The notes below the pieces were generated by a model. That model was not told the origin of the DNA, did no database searches, and saw only the letters and a program-made list of their open reading frames with translations. Below, one piece after another: positions 9,311 to 18,484 of a stretch of DNA of 64,000 bases; positions within the stretch are counted from its first letter, which is position 1; the number at the start of each line of letters is the position of its first letter. This DNA is from Alphaproteobacteria bacterium (GTDB lineage: Bacteria; Pseudomonadota; Alphaproteobacteria; Micavibrionales; UBA2020). A program made the translations under genes and the position numbers. Location: assembly GCA_016794125.1 (NCBI GenBank), contig JAEUKT010000004.1, forward strand, positions 445,460-509,459, read 5' to 3'.

Positions 9311-10873
9311 TTGAAAGCAAATACCGCCAGGAAACCGATGCTCGTTACCGAACAAACCGCAATACATGACAAGGACTTCAGGAACATCTTCCTGAAGGCG
9401 CCGATTGCGCGCCTTGTGATATCGGCGGAGCCGGACGGGCGGTTCGTTTATGCCGAAGTCAATATTGTCGCCGCATCCTATTTCGATTTGCCGCGCGAGA
9501 AGATGATCGGCAAGACACCGTCGGAACTTTTCGAGCGTGCGGTGGCGGAGCAGATCGAACAGTCATTTATATCCTGCGTGAAAACCAAGCGCCCCGTGAC
9601 CTTCAACGCCGTGCCGCGCGTGCCGGGCGGCATCCGCGTGCAGGCATTTATATTGAACCCGATTTTCGACGCGGAGGGCCGCGTGGGTTTCATCGACGTC
9701 ATGGCGCGCCCCGACGTGGTGGACAGCGTGCAGCTGCAGCGCGAGCGTGACGACGCGATCATGCTGCTGACATCATTGTTCGACGCGTCCGGCCTTGGCA
9801 TCGTCGTGACCGACCATCACGGCCGCATCGTGCGCGTGAACGACACGTTCCTGGGCGATTACGAATGGACGCGTGAAGACCTGCTGGGCGAGGAATTCGC
9901 CATGCTGATCCCGCCCGAAGACCAGGCGATATCGCGCAAACTGCACCAGGCCTTCATCGAACGTGGCCGCCACGGCACGCGCGAATTGCAGATCCTGAAA
10001 AAAGACGGCAGCGTGGCGGATATCCTTGTTACCACAGCGCTGCTGGAACTGTCGCAGAAACGCCGCTTCATGGTATCGACCATCCGCGACGTGACGGAGC
10101 GTAAAAACATGGTGCGCAACCTGCGCCGCGCCAAGGAAGACGCGGATAGCGCGAACAAGGCCAAATCAAGCTTCCTTGCCAATATGTCGCACGAATTGCG
10201 CACGCCGCTGAACGCGATCATCGGCTTCTCGGAGCTGATGAAGAACCACACTTTCGGCGCGATCAACAACCCGAAATACGAAGAATATCTGGCGGATATC
10301 CATTTCTCCGCCCGCCACCTGCTGGACATCATCAACGACGTGCTGGATATGTCGAAGATCGAGGCAGGTAAAGTAAACCTGATCGAAAGCGATGTCGCGC
10401 TGCATGACGTATTGGAATCCGTAATGCGCATCATGGGCGACCGCGCGCAGGCGGCTTCGGTGAAGCTGGAATTCGATGTGGATGCCGCCGTGCCGCATAT
10501 CCGCGCCGATCAGCGGCTGCTCCGCCAGATTTTGATCAACCTTGTCGCCAACGCGGTGAAATTCTCGGCACCCGGCAAATCGGTGCAGGTGATGGCGAAA
10601 ATGCTGAAGCCCACCAATATCCTGCGCATCGCCGTGATCGACGAAGGCTGCGGCATTCCGTCAGACAAGCAGCGTCTGGTGCTGGAGCCGTTTGCCCAAG
10701 TGAACGACCCGAAATATTTCAAGGGGCAGGGCACCGGGCTTGGCCTGCCGCTCGCAAAGGCGATGGTGGAGCTGCATGACGGCCGCCTGACGCTGGAATC
10801 CGACGAGGGCAAGGGCACGCGTATTTTCCTCGATTTCCCGGCCGACCGCATGCTGGCGGCGCCCAAAAATTGA
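9311..10873 (+). CDS. PAS-PAS sensor histidine kinase (PleC/DivJ-like)
   Basis: Cytosolic two-component kinase of about 520 residues without visible membrane segments. Two PAS domains lie at about residues 20-138 and 150-265. The HisKA H-box MSHELRTPLNAIIGFSELM carries phospho-acceptor H294. The ATPase domain shows the N box (INLVANAVKF), G1 (DEGCG) and G2 (GTGLGLPLAKAM). There is no receiver domain, and no response regulator lies next to it, so it is an orphan kinase. The TTG at 9311 is favoured because AAGGAAGG sits at 9297-9304; an upstream TTG at 9275 or ATG at 9338 are alternatives. The H-box wording is typical of alphaproteobacterial cell-cycle kinases; that role is inference. Confidence 0.88.
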   Translation: MKANTARKPMLVTEQTAIHDKDFRNIFLKAPIARLVISAEPDGRFVYAEVNIVAASYFDLPREKMIGKTPSELFERAVAEQIEQSFISCVKTKRPVTFNAVPRVPGGIRVQAFILNPIFDAEGRVGFIDVMARPDVVDSVQLQRERDDAIMLLTSLFDASGLGIVVTDHHGRIVRVNDTFLGDYEWTREDLLGEEFAMLIPPEDQAISRKLHQAFIERGRHGTRELQILKKDGSVADILVTTALLELSQKRRFMVSTIRDVTERKNMVRNLRRAKEDADSANKAKSSFLANMSHELRTPLNAIIGFSELMKNHTFGAINNPKYEEYLADIHFSARHLLDIINDVLDMSKIEAGKVNLIESDVALHDVLESVMRIMGDRAQAASVKLEFDVDAAVPHIRADQRLLRQILINLVANAVKFSAPGKSVQVMAKMLKPTNILRIAVIDEGCGIPSDKQRLVLEPFAQVNDPKYFKGQGTGLGLPLAKAMVELHDGRLTLESDEGKGTRIFLDFPADRMLAAPKN

Positions 10874-10943
10874 CATAAGAAGGGGCTGGAATTGGGCGTG
10901 CGGATGGGCTATAAGATGCACTTAAAAAAAGGCCACGGAAAAC

Positions 10944-11360
10944 ATGTCTAAACTGCTCCTGAAATGCGCCGAAGCCGGCCTGAAAATGACCGACCAGCGC
11001 AAAGTGATTTTGAAAGTGCTGGAGGAATCCGGCGACCATCCCTCCGTCGATACGGTTTGCGACCGCGCCAAGCGCGTCGACCCGTCGATCAGCATCGCAA
11101 CCGTCTACCGCACGCTCGGCCTGCTGGCCGAACTCGGCCTTGTGGTGAAGCATGATTTCGGCGGCACCTATGCGCGGTTCGAGGTCAAGGAAGAACACGA
11201 TCACGAACACCACCACCACCTGATCGACACCGAAACGGGGCAGGTGATCGAATTCCAGTCGGACGAGCTGGAGCAGCACATCCACAAAATCGCCGAAGGC
11301 CTCGGCTATAAAATCATCGACCACACTTTCGAGATTTTCGGCCACAAGATTAAAAAGTGA
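10944..11360 (+). CDS. fur: Fur-family metal-responsive repressor
   Basis: Dimeric DNA-binding regulator of 138 residues. The winged-helix domain spans about 10-80 (ISIATVYRTLGLLAELGLV is the recognition region) and the metal-binding dimerisation domain about 82-138. The His-rich motif at 85-92 (HDHEHHHH) plus E103 and a later His form the regulatory metal site. The C-terminal CxxC zinc motif of many Fur proteins is absent, as in alphaproteobacterial Fur/Mur. Whether it senses Fe or Mn cannot be told from sequence. It overlaps the DUF1491 gene by 4 bases. Confidence 0.9.
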   Translation: MSKLLLKCAEAGLKMTDQRKVILKVLEESGDHPSVDTVCDRAKRVDPSISIATVYRTLGLLAELGLVVKHDFGGTYARFEVKEEHDHEHHHHLIDTETGQVIEFQSDELEQHIHKIAEGLGYKIIDHTFEIFGHKIKK

Positions 11361-11695
11361 CCGAAGACCGTATCCCTACCGAATTGTGGGTGACCGCCCA
11401 CCTGCGTCAATGCACTGCCAAGGGCATCCCGCATACTGTCGTGCATAAGGGCGCGGAAGCGGCAGGCACGGTGATGGTCAAAATCTACATCCCCGGTTCG
11501 GGCTGCAAGCTGCTGAACCAGTCGCGCGACGAAAACGGGGAAATGGGCTGGATGGACGTGTTCGACGGCACTCTTGCGGATGAACGCAAAACCGATGACT
11601 ACATCGCCCGCAGCATCAAGCGCGACCCCGATGTCTGGGTCGTCGAAATAGAAGACAAAACGGGCACGAACCCGTTCGAAGGAAAGATATTTTAA
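11357..11695 (+). CDS. DUF1491 family protein
   Basis: Short (112-residue) alphaproteobacterial protein of unknown role, recognised by the N-terminal pattern LWVTAHLRQC and the central MVKIYIPGSGCKLLNQSRDE. GTG start at 11357 overlaps the fur stop by 4 bases (GTGA), implying translational coupling. It ends one base before prfC. No membrane segment or signal peptide. The coupling places it in one unit with fur and prfC, but its function cannot be inferred from that. Confidence 0.82.
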   Translation: MTEDRIPTELWVTAHLRQCTAKGIPHTVVHKGAEAAGTVMVKIYIPGSGCKLLNQSRDENGEMGWMDVFDGTLADERKTDDYIARSIKRDPDVWVVEIEDKTGTNPFEGKIF

Positions 11696-11696
11696 A

Positions 11697-13295
11697 ATGA
11701 CAACGACCACCATCCGCGACGAAGTCGAAAAACGCCGCACATTCGCCATCATTTCGCACCCTGACGCGGGGAAGACGACGCTGACAGAAAAACTGCTGCT
11801 GTTCGGCGGCGCGATCCAGATGGCGGGGGCGGTGAAGGCGCGGCAATCGGCGCGCCATGCGCGGTCGGACTGGATGAAGGTGGAACAGGAACGCGGGATT
11901 TCCGTCGTATCGTCGGTCATGACGTTTGAATACAACGGCATCACCTTCAACCTGCTCGATACCCCCGGCCACCAGGATTTCTCCGAAGACACCTACCGCA
12001 CACTGACCGCCGTCGATAGCGCGATCATGGTCATCGACCACGCGAAGGGCATCGAGGCGCAAACGCGCAAATTGTTCGAGGTCTGCCGGTTGCGCGATAT
12101 GCCGATCATCACCTTCATCAACAAGCTGGACCGCGAGGGGCAGGACCCCTTCGACCTGCTGGATGAAATCGAAAAGAAACTGGCGCTGGATGTCACGCCC
12201 GCCAGCTGGCCGATCGGCATGGGTAAAAACTTCCTCGGCTGTTACGACCTCATCAACGACCAGCTGCTGCTGGCCGAGCGTTCCAAGGGCGAAACCATTG
12301 GCGATGCAGTAAAATGCTCCGGCCTTGACGACCCGCAGCTGGACCAGCTGCTGCCGCCGGATGCCGTGAAAAAATTGCGCGAAGATGTGGAGATGATCCG
12401 CGGCGCGTGCAAGCCGATGGACAGGAAATCATACCTCGAGGGGCATTTGTCGCCCGTCTTCTTCGGCTCCGCGCTCAATACCTTCGGCGTGCGCGAATTG
12501 CTGGGGGGCTTGAAGGATTACGCGCCTATCCCGCAGCCGCAGCCGACCGCCGAGCGTTTTATCGAGCCTTATGAAGAAAAAGTCACCGGCTTCGTCTTTA
12601 AAATCCAGGCGAACATGGATCCGAAGCACCGCGACCGCATCGCCTTTACGCGTTTGTCGTCGGGGCATTTCAAGCGCGGCATGAAGCTGTACCATGTGCG
12701 CAGCAACAAGCAGGTGACGGTGCATAACCCGCTGATGTTCTTCGCGCAGGAACGCGAAGTCGCGGCGGAGGCCTATGCGGGCGATATCATCGGCATTTCC
12801 AACCACGGCAACCTGCGCATCGGCGATACGCTGACCGAAGGCGAAGTGCTGCATGTGACCGGCATCCCCAGCTTCGCGCCCGAACACCTTCAGCGCGTAC
12901 GCCTTGACGATCCTTTGCGCGCGAAGCATCTGGGCGAAGCCTTGCTGCAGCTGGCGGAGGAGGGGGCGGCGCGCGTATTCAAGCCGCGCATGGATTCCAG
13001 TTGGGTCGTCGGCGTTGTCGGCCCGCTGCAGTTCGATATCCTCGCAGACCGCATCCGCACCGAATACAACCTGCCCGTCCGGTTCGAAACAGCCGCGCTG
13101 CATACCGCACGCTGGCTGGAAAGCGCGAAAAACGACAAGCTGGAATCATTTATTGACCAGAACCTACCGAACATCGCCGAAGACCATGACGGCCACCCCG
13201 TCTTCCTCGCCCGTAACGCCTGGCACCTCGACAACGCCAACGAAAACTGGCCGGACATCAAGTTCCTCGCGACCAAGGAACAGACGACGAAGTGA
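11697..13295 (+). CDS. prfC: peptide chain release factor 3
   Basis: Translational GTPase that removes RF1 and RF2 from the ribosome after termination. The 532-residue length fits the family (E. coli 529). The G domain shows the P-loop HPDAGKTTL near residue 21, DTPGHQDFSEDT near 89 and NKLDRE near 141. Domains II and III follow, with RF3-specific sequence such as VVGVVGPLQFDIL near 440. It sits one base after DUF1491 and overlaps the next small gene by 4 bases. Confidence 0.95.
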   Translation: MTTTTIRDEVEKRRTFAIISHPDAGKTTLTEKLLLFGGAIQMAGAVKARQSARHARSDWMKVEQERGISVVSSVMTFEYNGITFNLLDTPGHQDFSEDTYRTLTAVDSAIMVIDHAKGIEAQTRKLFEVCRLRDMPIITFINKLDREGQDPFDLLDEIEKKLALDVTPASWPIGMGKNFLGCYDLINDQLLLAERSKGETIGDAVKCSGLDDPQLDQLLPPDAVKKLREDVEMIRGACKPMDRKSYLEGHLSPVFFGSALNTFGVRELLGGLKDYAPIPQPQPTAERFIEPYEEKVTGFVFKIQANMDPKHRDRIAFTRLSSGHFKRGMKLYHVRSNKQVTVHNPLMFFAQEREVAAEAYAGDIIGISNHGNLRIGDTLTEGEVLHVTGIPSFAPEHLQRVRLDDPLRAKHLGEALLQLAEEGAARVFKPRMDSSWVVGVVGPLQFDILADRIRTEYNLPVRFETAALHTARWLESAKNDKLESFIDQNLPNIAEDHDGHPVFLARNAWHLDNANENWPDIKFLATKEQTTK

Positions 13296-13567
13296 AAATC
13301 CGTCTCGACAACAAAAAGAAATGGCGGATCGTCGGCATCGTCGCCTTCGCCCTCGCATGGCCGATGGCGCTGGGGCAGGCCGGGATTGAAAATGATATGC
13401 TGCGCCTTGCGATCTGTCTTGCGCCGCCTGCCGTAGCGCTGTGGTTTCTGCCGTTTTCGCAGCTGGTGCGTGGCATCGTCATTATCGCTTATCTGTTTCT
13501 GATGTATCCGGCCGCAAACATCTCGCCGCCGGCGCGAGATTGCGCGGTGGGGGAGACCTGCCTTTAG
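13292..13567 (+). CDS. small membrane protein, 91 residues
   Basis: GTG start overlaps the prfC stop by 4 bases, which argues for a real, coupled gene. Three hydrophobic stretches are visible at about residues 12-32 (IVGIVAFALAWPMALGQAG), 38-54 and 58-77 (VRGIVIIAYLFLMYPAA), after a basic N-terminus (MKIRLDNKKKWR). It is probably an inner-membrane protein with 2-3 segments. The family is not recognised. It converges on the next gene with only 3 bases between the stops. Confidence 0.62.
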   Translation: MKIRLDNKKKWRIVGIVAFALAWPMALGQAGIENDMLRLAICLAPPAVALWFLPFSQLVRGIVIIAYLFLMYPAANISPPARDCAVGETCL

Positions 13568-13570
13568 AAA

Positions 13571-14203
13571 TTAAAGCGCTTTTTGCGCCTGCGGACGGAA
13601 TGTGCCGCCTTTAAGCGCCGAGGATGTGCGGCTGCGCAGGTGTTTTACGCTGGCGAAGCTGAGCGACAGCTGGCCGTTTTTCAGGGAGAAGGCTTTCTGT
13701 TTCTGCGGCGCTTCGGCCTCGCATGCATCGAGGCTGGCAACGCTCGCAAAGGCCGCCGTCATGCGTTCCATCCGGCGCGAGACTTCCAGGGATTGCGACA
13801 CCACCTTCTGATGCTGGCGCACAGCACCCAGCAGCGATTTCAGCGCGTCATGCTGGCGCAGCTGTTCGTCGATGATGGTGAAGCCGGCCATCGCTTCCGC
13901 AAATGTCTGGTGGGCGCGGTTGATCTCGTCGCTCTGCAGCGCGCCGCCGATCAGGCCCAGCGGCATGTTTTCGGGCAGGGCGAGGTATTTCACATGCTGT
14001 TCCGCGCTTTTCAAATTCGATTTGGCGTGCATCCATTCGGGGGAAAATTCGGCCGCGATCAAATCCCACACCGCGCCTTCATGCATCGTCGGTTTTTTTG
14101 CCAGCGCCGATGACAGGCGCGAGATCATGGGCTTGTTCGCCTCGGCCCAGTCCTGCATATCGGACGGAAGGGTGATCAGCGGATTTTCAACCGATGTATC
14201 CAT
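13571..14203 (-). CDS. hypothetical protein, 210 residues
   Basis: Not recognised. ATG at 14203 is preferred to the TTG one codon upstream. No signal peptide or membrane segment is visible. The protein is largely helical and Ala/Gln/Leu-rich (ALKSLLGAVRQHQKVVSQSL) with a basic, Ser-rich C-terminal 45 residues (SFASVKHLRSRTSSALKGG). It shares the AT-rich intergenic region 14204-14470 with the divergently transcribed SUF operon. The function is unknown. Confidence 0.68.
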   Translation of the reverse strand: MDTSVENPLITLPSDMQDWAEANKPMISRLSSALAKKPTMHEGAVWDLIAAEFSPEWMHAKSNLKSAEQHVKYLALPENMPLGLIGGALQSDEINRAHQTFAEAMAGFTIIDEQLRQHDALKSLLGAVRQHQKVVSQSLEVSRRMERMTAAFASVASLDACEAEAPQKQKAFSLKNGQLSLSFASVKHLRSRTSSALKGGTFRPQAQKAL

Positions 14204-14405
14204 CAAAACCTGACTTTTGGCGCGTGAATCTATTTCTATTATGTATAGATTTAGTTAACAGAACCCTAACATCTGGCGGTTAAGGGCTTATAATCATTGA
14301 ATAACTGCGAAGGAATTGCAGGTAAGGTGCTTAAATACCTTTTTTGATCATTTGTTTTTTAGTCTAGGCGCTTGATTAAATTAGGTTAACGCCGACCGAT
14401 TTTTG

Positions 14406-14435
14406 TTGAAATTCACCCCCGAAATACCATATCTA
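14406..14435 (+). promoter_or_regulatory. probable promoter of the SUF operon
   Basis: TTGAAA (14406-14411), 18-base spacer, TATCTA (14430-14435), about 36 bases before the rrf2 ATG. Just downstream GACAAACTTAGTG (14441-14453) overlaps the expected start point and could be the Rrf2 operator, but it matches no motif I can name with confidence. Confidence 0.42.
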
Positions 14436-14470
14436 ATCAGGACAAACTTAGTGCTTTTAAAGCAGGGCAA

Positions 14471-14950
14471 ATGCTGAAACTCGGTAAATTGACGGACTAT
14501 GCCATCGTCGTGATGGTCCAGCTGGCGCGGGAAGGCGAAAACGCCGCCCGCAGCGCAAGCCATCTTGCCGATAAAACCGCTCTGCCCGAACCGACCGTCG
14601 CCAAGGTCCTCAAGACCCTGCTCAAAGAAAATCTGGTGTCGTCCGTGCGCGGCGCGCAGGGTGGTTACAAACTTGCGCGCGACCCGGCCGCCCTGTCGGT
14701 CTGCGATATCGTGGAGGCGATGGACGGGCCGATCGCGATCGTTTCCTGCGTCGAAGGCAGCGACGATGCCTGCCCCGCTGAACAGCGCTGCCCGACCAAG
14801 GGTAAATGGGATCCCGTCAACCGCGCCATCCGCGGCGCGCTGAAAGAACTCAGCCTTGCCGACATGATGGCGCAGCAACAGTCGAGCTGTGGCACGGCTG
14901 CGCGCAGCAATCTGGTGCAGGTTCGCATGCCTGAAATGGTGAAAGCATGA
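14471..14950 (+). CDS. Rrf2-family Fe-S regulator of the SUF operon (IscR-like)
   Basis: Winged-helix repressor of 159 residues that senses Fe-S cluster status. The HTH lies at about 10-70 ([20 protein letters not shown]). Three cysteines, C93, C101 and C107 ([16 protein letters not shown]), match the cluster ligands of IscR, although the spacing between the first two is 7 residues rather than 5. Being first in the operon and overlapping sufB by 4 bases (ATGA), it most likely autoregulates the operon, induced by iron shortage or oxidative damage. A His- and Cys-containing tail follows. Confidence 0.9.
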   Translation: MLKLGKLTDYAIVVMVQLAREGENAARSASHLADKTALPEPTVAKVLKTLLKENLVSSVRGAQGGYKLARDPAALSVCDIVEAMDGPIAIVSCVEGSDDACPAEQRCPTKGKWDPVNRAIRGALKELSLADMMAQQQSSCGTAARSNLVQVRMPEMVKA

Positions 14951-16404
14951 CCAACGCCGCCATCGCACCGGAAACCCTTGAAACCATCAAGGCGCTGGAC
15001 AAATACGAAGCCGGTTTCGTAACCGACATCGAAAGCGATTTTGCGCCCAAGGGCTTGAACGAAGACATCATCCGTTTTATCTCCAAGAAAAAGGGCGAGC
15101 CGGACTGGATGCTGGAATCACGCCTGACTGCATACCGCCACTGGCTGACGATGCCGGAACCGGAATGGGCGAATGTATCGTTCCCGCCGGTTGATTATCA
15201 GGACGCCTATTATTATGCCGCGCCCAAAACGGCGGCCGCACCCAAGAGCCTTGACGAGCTCGACCCCAAATTGCTGGAGACGTACAAGAAACTCGGCATT
15301 CCGCTGCGCGAACAGGAAATGCTGAACGGCATCGCGGTCGATGCGGTGTTCGACAGCGTGTCGGTCGTGACGACTTTCCGCGAAAAACTGCACAGCGCGG
15401 GCGTTATTTTCTGCTCCATCTCCGAAGCGGTGCAGAAATATCCGGAGATGATTAAAAAGTATATGGGCAGCGTCGTGCCATATACCGACAACAAGCACGC
15501 CTGCCTGAACGCCGCTGTCTTTACCGACGGCACGTTTGTTTATATTCCCGAAGGCGTGCGCTGCCCGATGGAGCTCTCGACTTACTTCCGCATAAACGAA
15601 GCCAAGACCGGCCAGTTTGAACGCACGCTAATCGTGGCGGAAAAGAAATCCTATGTCAGCTATCTGGAAGGCTGCACCGCGCCCAAGCGCGACGAAAACC
15701 AGATGCATGCCGCCGTGGTCGAGCTGATCGCGATGGACGATGCGGAAATCAAATATTCAACCGTCCAGAACTGGTATCCCGGCGACGAAAACGGCAAGGG
15801 CGGCATTTATAACTTCGTGACCAAGCGCGGCATTTGCAAGGGCGCGCGCAGCCGTATTTCATGGACGCAGGTCGAAACCGGCTCCGCGATCACCTGGAAA
15901 TATCCGTCCTGCGTGCTGCTGGGCGACGACAGCGTGGGTGAATTCTATTCGGTCGCGCTGACCAACAACTATCAGCAAGCCGATACCGGCACCAAGATGA
16001 TCCATATCGGCAAGAACACGCGCTCGCGTATCATCGCCAAGGGCATTTCGGCCGGCAAATCGAACAGCACCTATCGCGGCCTCGTGCGCATCGCGCAGAA
16101 GGCGGAAAACGCCCGCAATTATACGCAATGCGACAGCCTGCTGATCGGAGACCTGTGCGGCGCGCATACGGTGCCGTATATCGAGAACAAGAACCCTACC
16201 GCGACGCTGGAACATGAAGCGACGACGTCGAAGATCAGCGACAAAACGTTATTTTACTGCCGCCAGCGCGGTATCCCCGAAGAAGAAGCCCTGACCCTGA
16301 TCGTCAATGGCTTCTGCAAGGAAGTGCTGCAGCACCTCCCCATGGAATTCGCGGTCGAGGCGCAGAAGCTGGTGGCGATCAGTCTGGAAGGAAGTGTGGG
16401 CTAA
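14947..16404 (+). CDS. sufB: Fe-S cluster scaffold subunit SufB
   Basis: Core of the SufBC2D scaffold on which clusters are built from SufS-derived sulfur. The 485-residue length is typical. The conserved C-terminal half (from about 150) forms the beta-helix, with motifs [16 protein letters not shown] near 203 and SYLEGCTAP near 236. The C-terminal helical part contains [20 protein letters not shown], where the conserved Cys sits. It is coupled to the regulator upstream (4-base overlap) and to sufC downstream (1-base overlap). Confidence 0.96.
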   Translation: MTNAAIAPETLETIKALDKYEAGFVTDIESDFAPKGLNEDIIRFISKKKGEPDWMLESRLTAYRHWLTMPEPEWANVSFPPVDYQDAYYYAAPKTAAAPKSLDELDPKLLETYKKLGIPLREQEMLNGIAVDAVFDSVSVVTTFREKLHSAGVIFCSISEAVQKYPEMIKKYMGSVVPYTDNKHACLNAAVFTDGTFVYIPEGVRCPMELSTYFRINEAKTGQFERTLIVAEKKSYVSYLEGCTAPKRDENQMHAAVVELIAMDDAEIKYSTVQNWYPGDENGKGGIYNFVTKRGICKGARSRISWTQVETGSAITWKYPSCVLLGDDSVGEFYSVALTNNYQQADTGTKMIHIGKNTRSRIIAKGISAGKSNSTYRGLVRIAQKAENARNYTQCDSLLIGDLCGAHTVPYIENKNPTATLEHEATTSKISDKTLFYCRQRGIPEEEALTLIVNGFCKEVLQHLPMEFAVEAQKLVAISLEGSVG

Positions 16405-17159
16405 TGCTGAAAATTAAAAACCTCCATGTGAATGCTGCCGGTCGTCCGGTGCTGAAGGGGCTGAGCCTTGAAATGAAGGCCGGCGAAGTGCATGCAATCA
16501 TGGGGCCGAACGGGTCGGGTAAATCGACGCTGTCTTACGTTCTGGCGGGCCGCGACGGTTATGAAGTGACGGACGGCAAGGTCGAGTTCATGGGGCAGGA
16601 CCTGCTGGCCATGGAACCCGAAGACCGCGCGGCGCTGGGGCTGTTCCTTGCGTTCCAATACCCCGTGGAAATTCCGGGCGTATCGACCACGACCTTCCTG
16701 AAAACTGCGCTGAACGCTGTGCGCAAAAAGCGCGGCGAGAAAGAGCTGGAACCGGCGCAGTTCCTGAAACTGCAAAAGCAGAAAATCCAGCAGCTGGGCA
16801 TGGACCCCGAAATGATGAAGCGCGGCGTGAATGTCGGCTTTTCGGGCGGCGAAAAGAAACGCAACGAAGTGCTGCAGATGGCAATGCTCGCGCCGAAGCT
16901 GGCGATCATGGACGAAACCGACAGCGGCCTTGATATCGACGCGCTGAAGGTGGTGTCGGAAGGCGTGAACGCGCTGCGCGGCCCCGAAACATCCTTCCTT
17001 GTCATCACGCATTACCAGCGTCTGCTGGATTATATCAAGCCCGATATCGTCCACGTGCTGGCGAACGGCAAGATCCAGAAAACCGGCGGGCCTGAACTCG
17101 CTCTGCTGCTGGAAGAAAAAGGCTATGCCGATTTCTATGACGCGACGGAGGCGGCGTAA
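16404..17159 (+). CDS. sufC: Fe-S assembly ATPase SufC
   Basis: ABC-type soluble ATPase that drives conformational change in SufBC2D. In 251 residues: Walker A GPNGSGKST at 34-42, Q-loop region LFLAFQYPVEIPGV near 73-86, signature SGGEKKRNEV near 148-157, Walker B LAIMDETDSG near 167-176, and the H-loop ITHYQR near 199. The ATG overlaps the sufB stop by one base. It ends two bases before sufD. Confidence 0.97.
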   Translation: MLKIKNLHVNAAGRPVLKGLSLEMKAGEVHAIMGPNGSGKSTLSYVLAGRDGYEVTDGKVEFMGQDLLAMEPEDRAALGLFLAFQYPVEIPGVSTTTFLKTALNAVRKKRGEKELEPAQFLKLQKQKIQQLGMDPEMMKRGVNVGFSGGEKKRNEVLQMAMLAPKLAIMDETDSGLDIDALKVVSEGVNALRGPETSFLVITHYQRLLDYIKPDIVHVLANGKIQKTGGPELALLLEEKGYADFYDATEAA

Positions 17160-17161
17160 CA

Positions 17162-18484
17162 ATGATGGCGACCGCAGGCAAGGAAACATTCATGGCACAG
17201 GCCCCGCAGGTTGCGGCGGCATTGCCGTGGCTTGCCGATGCGGATGCGCTGCAGAATGACAAGGCTGTCGGCTGGATCAAGGCATTGCGCGCGACCGGCG
17301 CCGAGGCGTTTTCGCAAACCGGCCTGCCGACCGTCGCATGGGAAGGCTGGCAATACACCAACCTGCGCGCGCTGACGCCTGCGAAATTCCGCTACTCCGC
17401 TGACCCCGTAAAATTCGATGCCGCAAAAATTCCAGCACCCCTGCTGGGCACGCACCGCGTGGTGCTGGTCAACGGCCAGTATCAACCGAAGCTTTCGAAC
17501 CTGCCCGACCATGTGACCGTCATGAGCCTGATGGAAGCGGCGGAGAAAAACGTGGCGGGGATCGAAGAACAGTTGGTTACGCTGGGCGATCTTGGCAAAA
17601 ACCCGCTGACGGCGCTGAACGCGGCTTACCTGCGTGACGGTTTTGTGCTGGTGGTCGCAAAGAACCGCGACGTGGCAGACCCCATCGAAGTGGTTTTCTA
17701 CAACGCCGGCCGCGATGCCGCCGTTTATCCGCGCGTGATGTACCGCCTTGGCGAAAATGCAGGCTGCACCGTCATCGAGCGCCATTGCGGCGAGGGGTTG
17801 TATTTCGCCAATTGCTACGCTTCCATCGCACTGGAATCGGCTGCGCGCCTGCGTTTTTACCGTTTCGAGGAAGAATCCGACGCTGCATTCCATATCAGCA
17901 ATACGTCCGTGCAGCAGCAGAAAGACTCGTCTTTTGAAGGGTTTAGCCTGGGCCTTGGCGGTAAGCTGGCGCGTCAGGAATTCCGGCTTCAGTTGATAGA
18001 TCGTGCCATTTCGAGTAGTATCGGTGGCACATACTTAATGAATGGCCAGCAAAGCCACGACTTTACCGTGCTGGCCGACCATTTTGAACCGGACGGAAAA
18101 TCCGTCCAGCATTTTAAGGGAGTTGTCGATGATCAGGCTCGTGCAGTTTACCAAGGGAAAATACATGTACGTCGTGCTGCACAGAAAACAGATGGATACC
18201 AGTCTCATCATGCGTTACTGCTTTCCCCAACAGCTGAAGCAAGCGCAAAACCAGAACTAGAAATTTACGCCGACGACGTAAAATGCAGCCACGGCGCGAC
18301 CGCCGGGCAGTTGAATCCCGAAGCCATTTTTTACCTCCGCAGCCGCGGCATTCCCCATGACCTTGCACGGTCGCTGATGGTGGAATCATTCCTCGGCGGT
18401 GCCATCGAAAAAGTCAGCTATGAACCGGTGCGTGATATTTATTTCGCGCGCGTGGCGGCATGGCTGGCGGGCAGGGGCGCATGA
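17162..18484 (+). CDS. sufD: Fe-S cluster scaffold subunit SufD
   Basis: Partner of SufB in the SufBC2D scaffold; 440 residues. The conserved C-terminal region contains FKGVVDDQARAVYQGKI, then DDVKCSHGATAGQL and YLRSRGIPHDLARSLM. The ATG at 17162 is used; a second Met at 17192 is possible. An internal stretch, about 17985-18265, has visibly lower GC and different codon choice from the rest of the operon while still encoding conserved SufD residues (see findings). The stop overlaps sufS by 4 bases. Confidence 0.94.
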   Translation: MMATAGKETFMAQAPQVAAALPWLADADALQNDKAVGWIKALRATGAEAFSQTGLPTVAWEGWQYTNLRALTPAKFRYSADPVKFDAAKIPAPLLGTHRVVLVNGQYQPKLSNLPDHVTVMSLMEAAEKNVAGIEEQLVTLGDLGKNPLTALNAAYLRDGFVLVVAKNRDVADPIEVVFYNAGRDAAVYPRVMYRLGENAGCTVIERHCGEGLYFANCYASIALESAARLRFYRFEEESDAAFHISNTSVQQQKDSSFEGFSLGLGGKLARQEFRLQLIDRAISSSIGGTYLMNGQQSHDFTVLADHFEPDGKSVQHFKGVVDDQARAVYQGKIHVRRAAQKTDGYQSHHALLLSPTAEASAKPELEIYADDVKCSHGATAGQLNPEAIFYLRSRGIPHDLARSLMVESFLGGAIEKVSYEPVRDIYFARVAAWLAGRGA

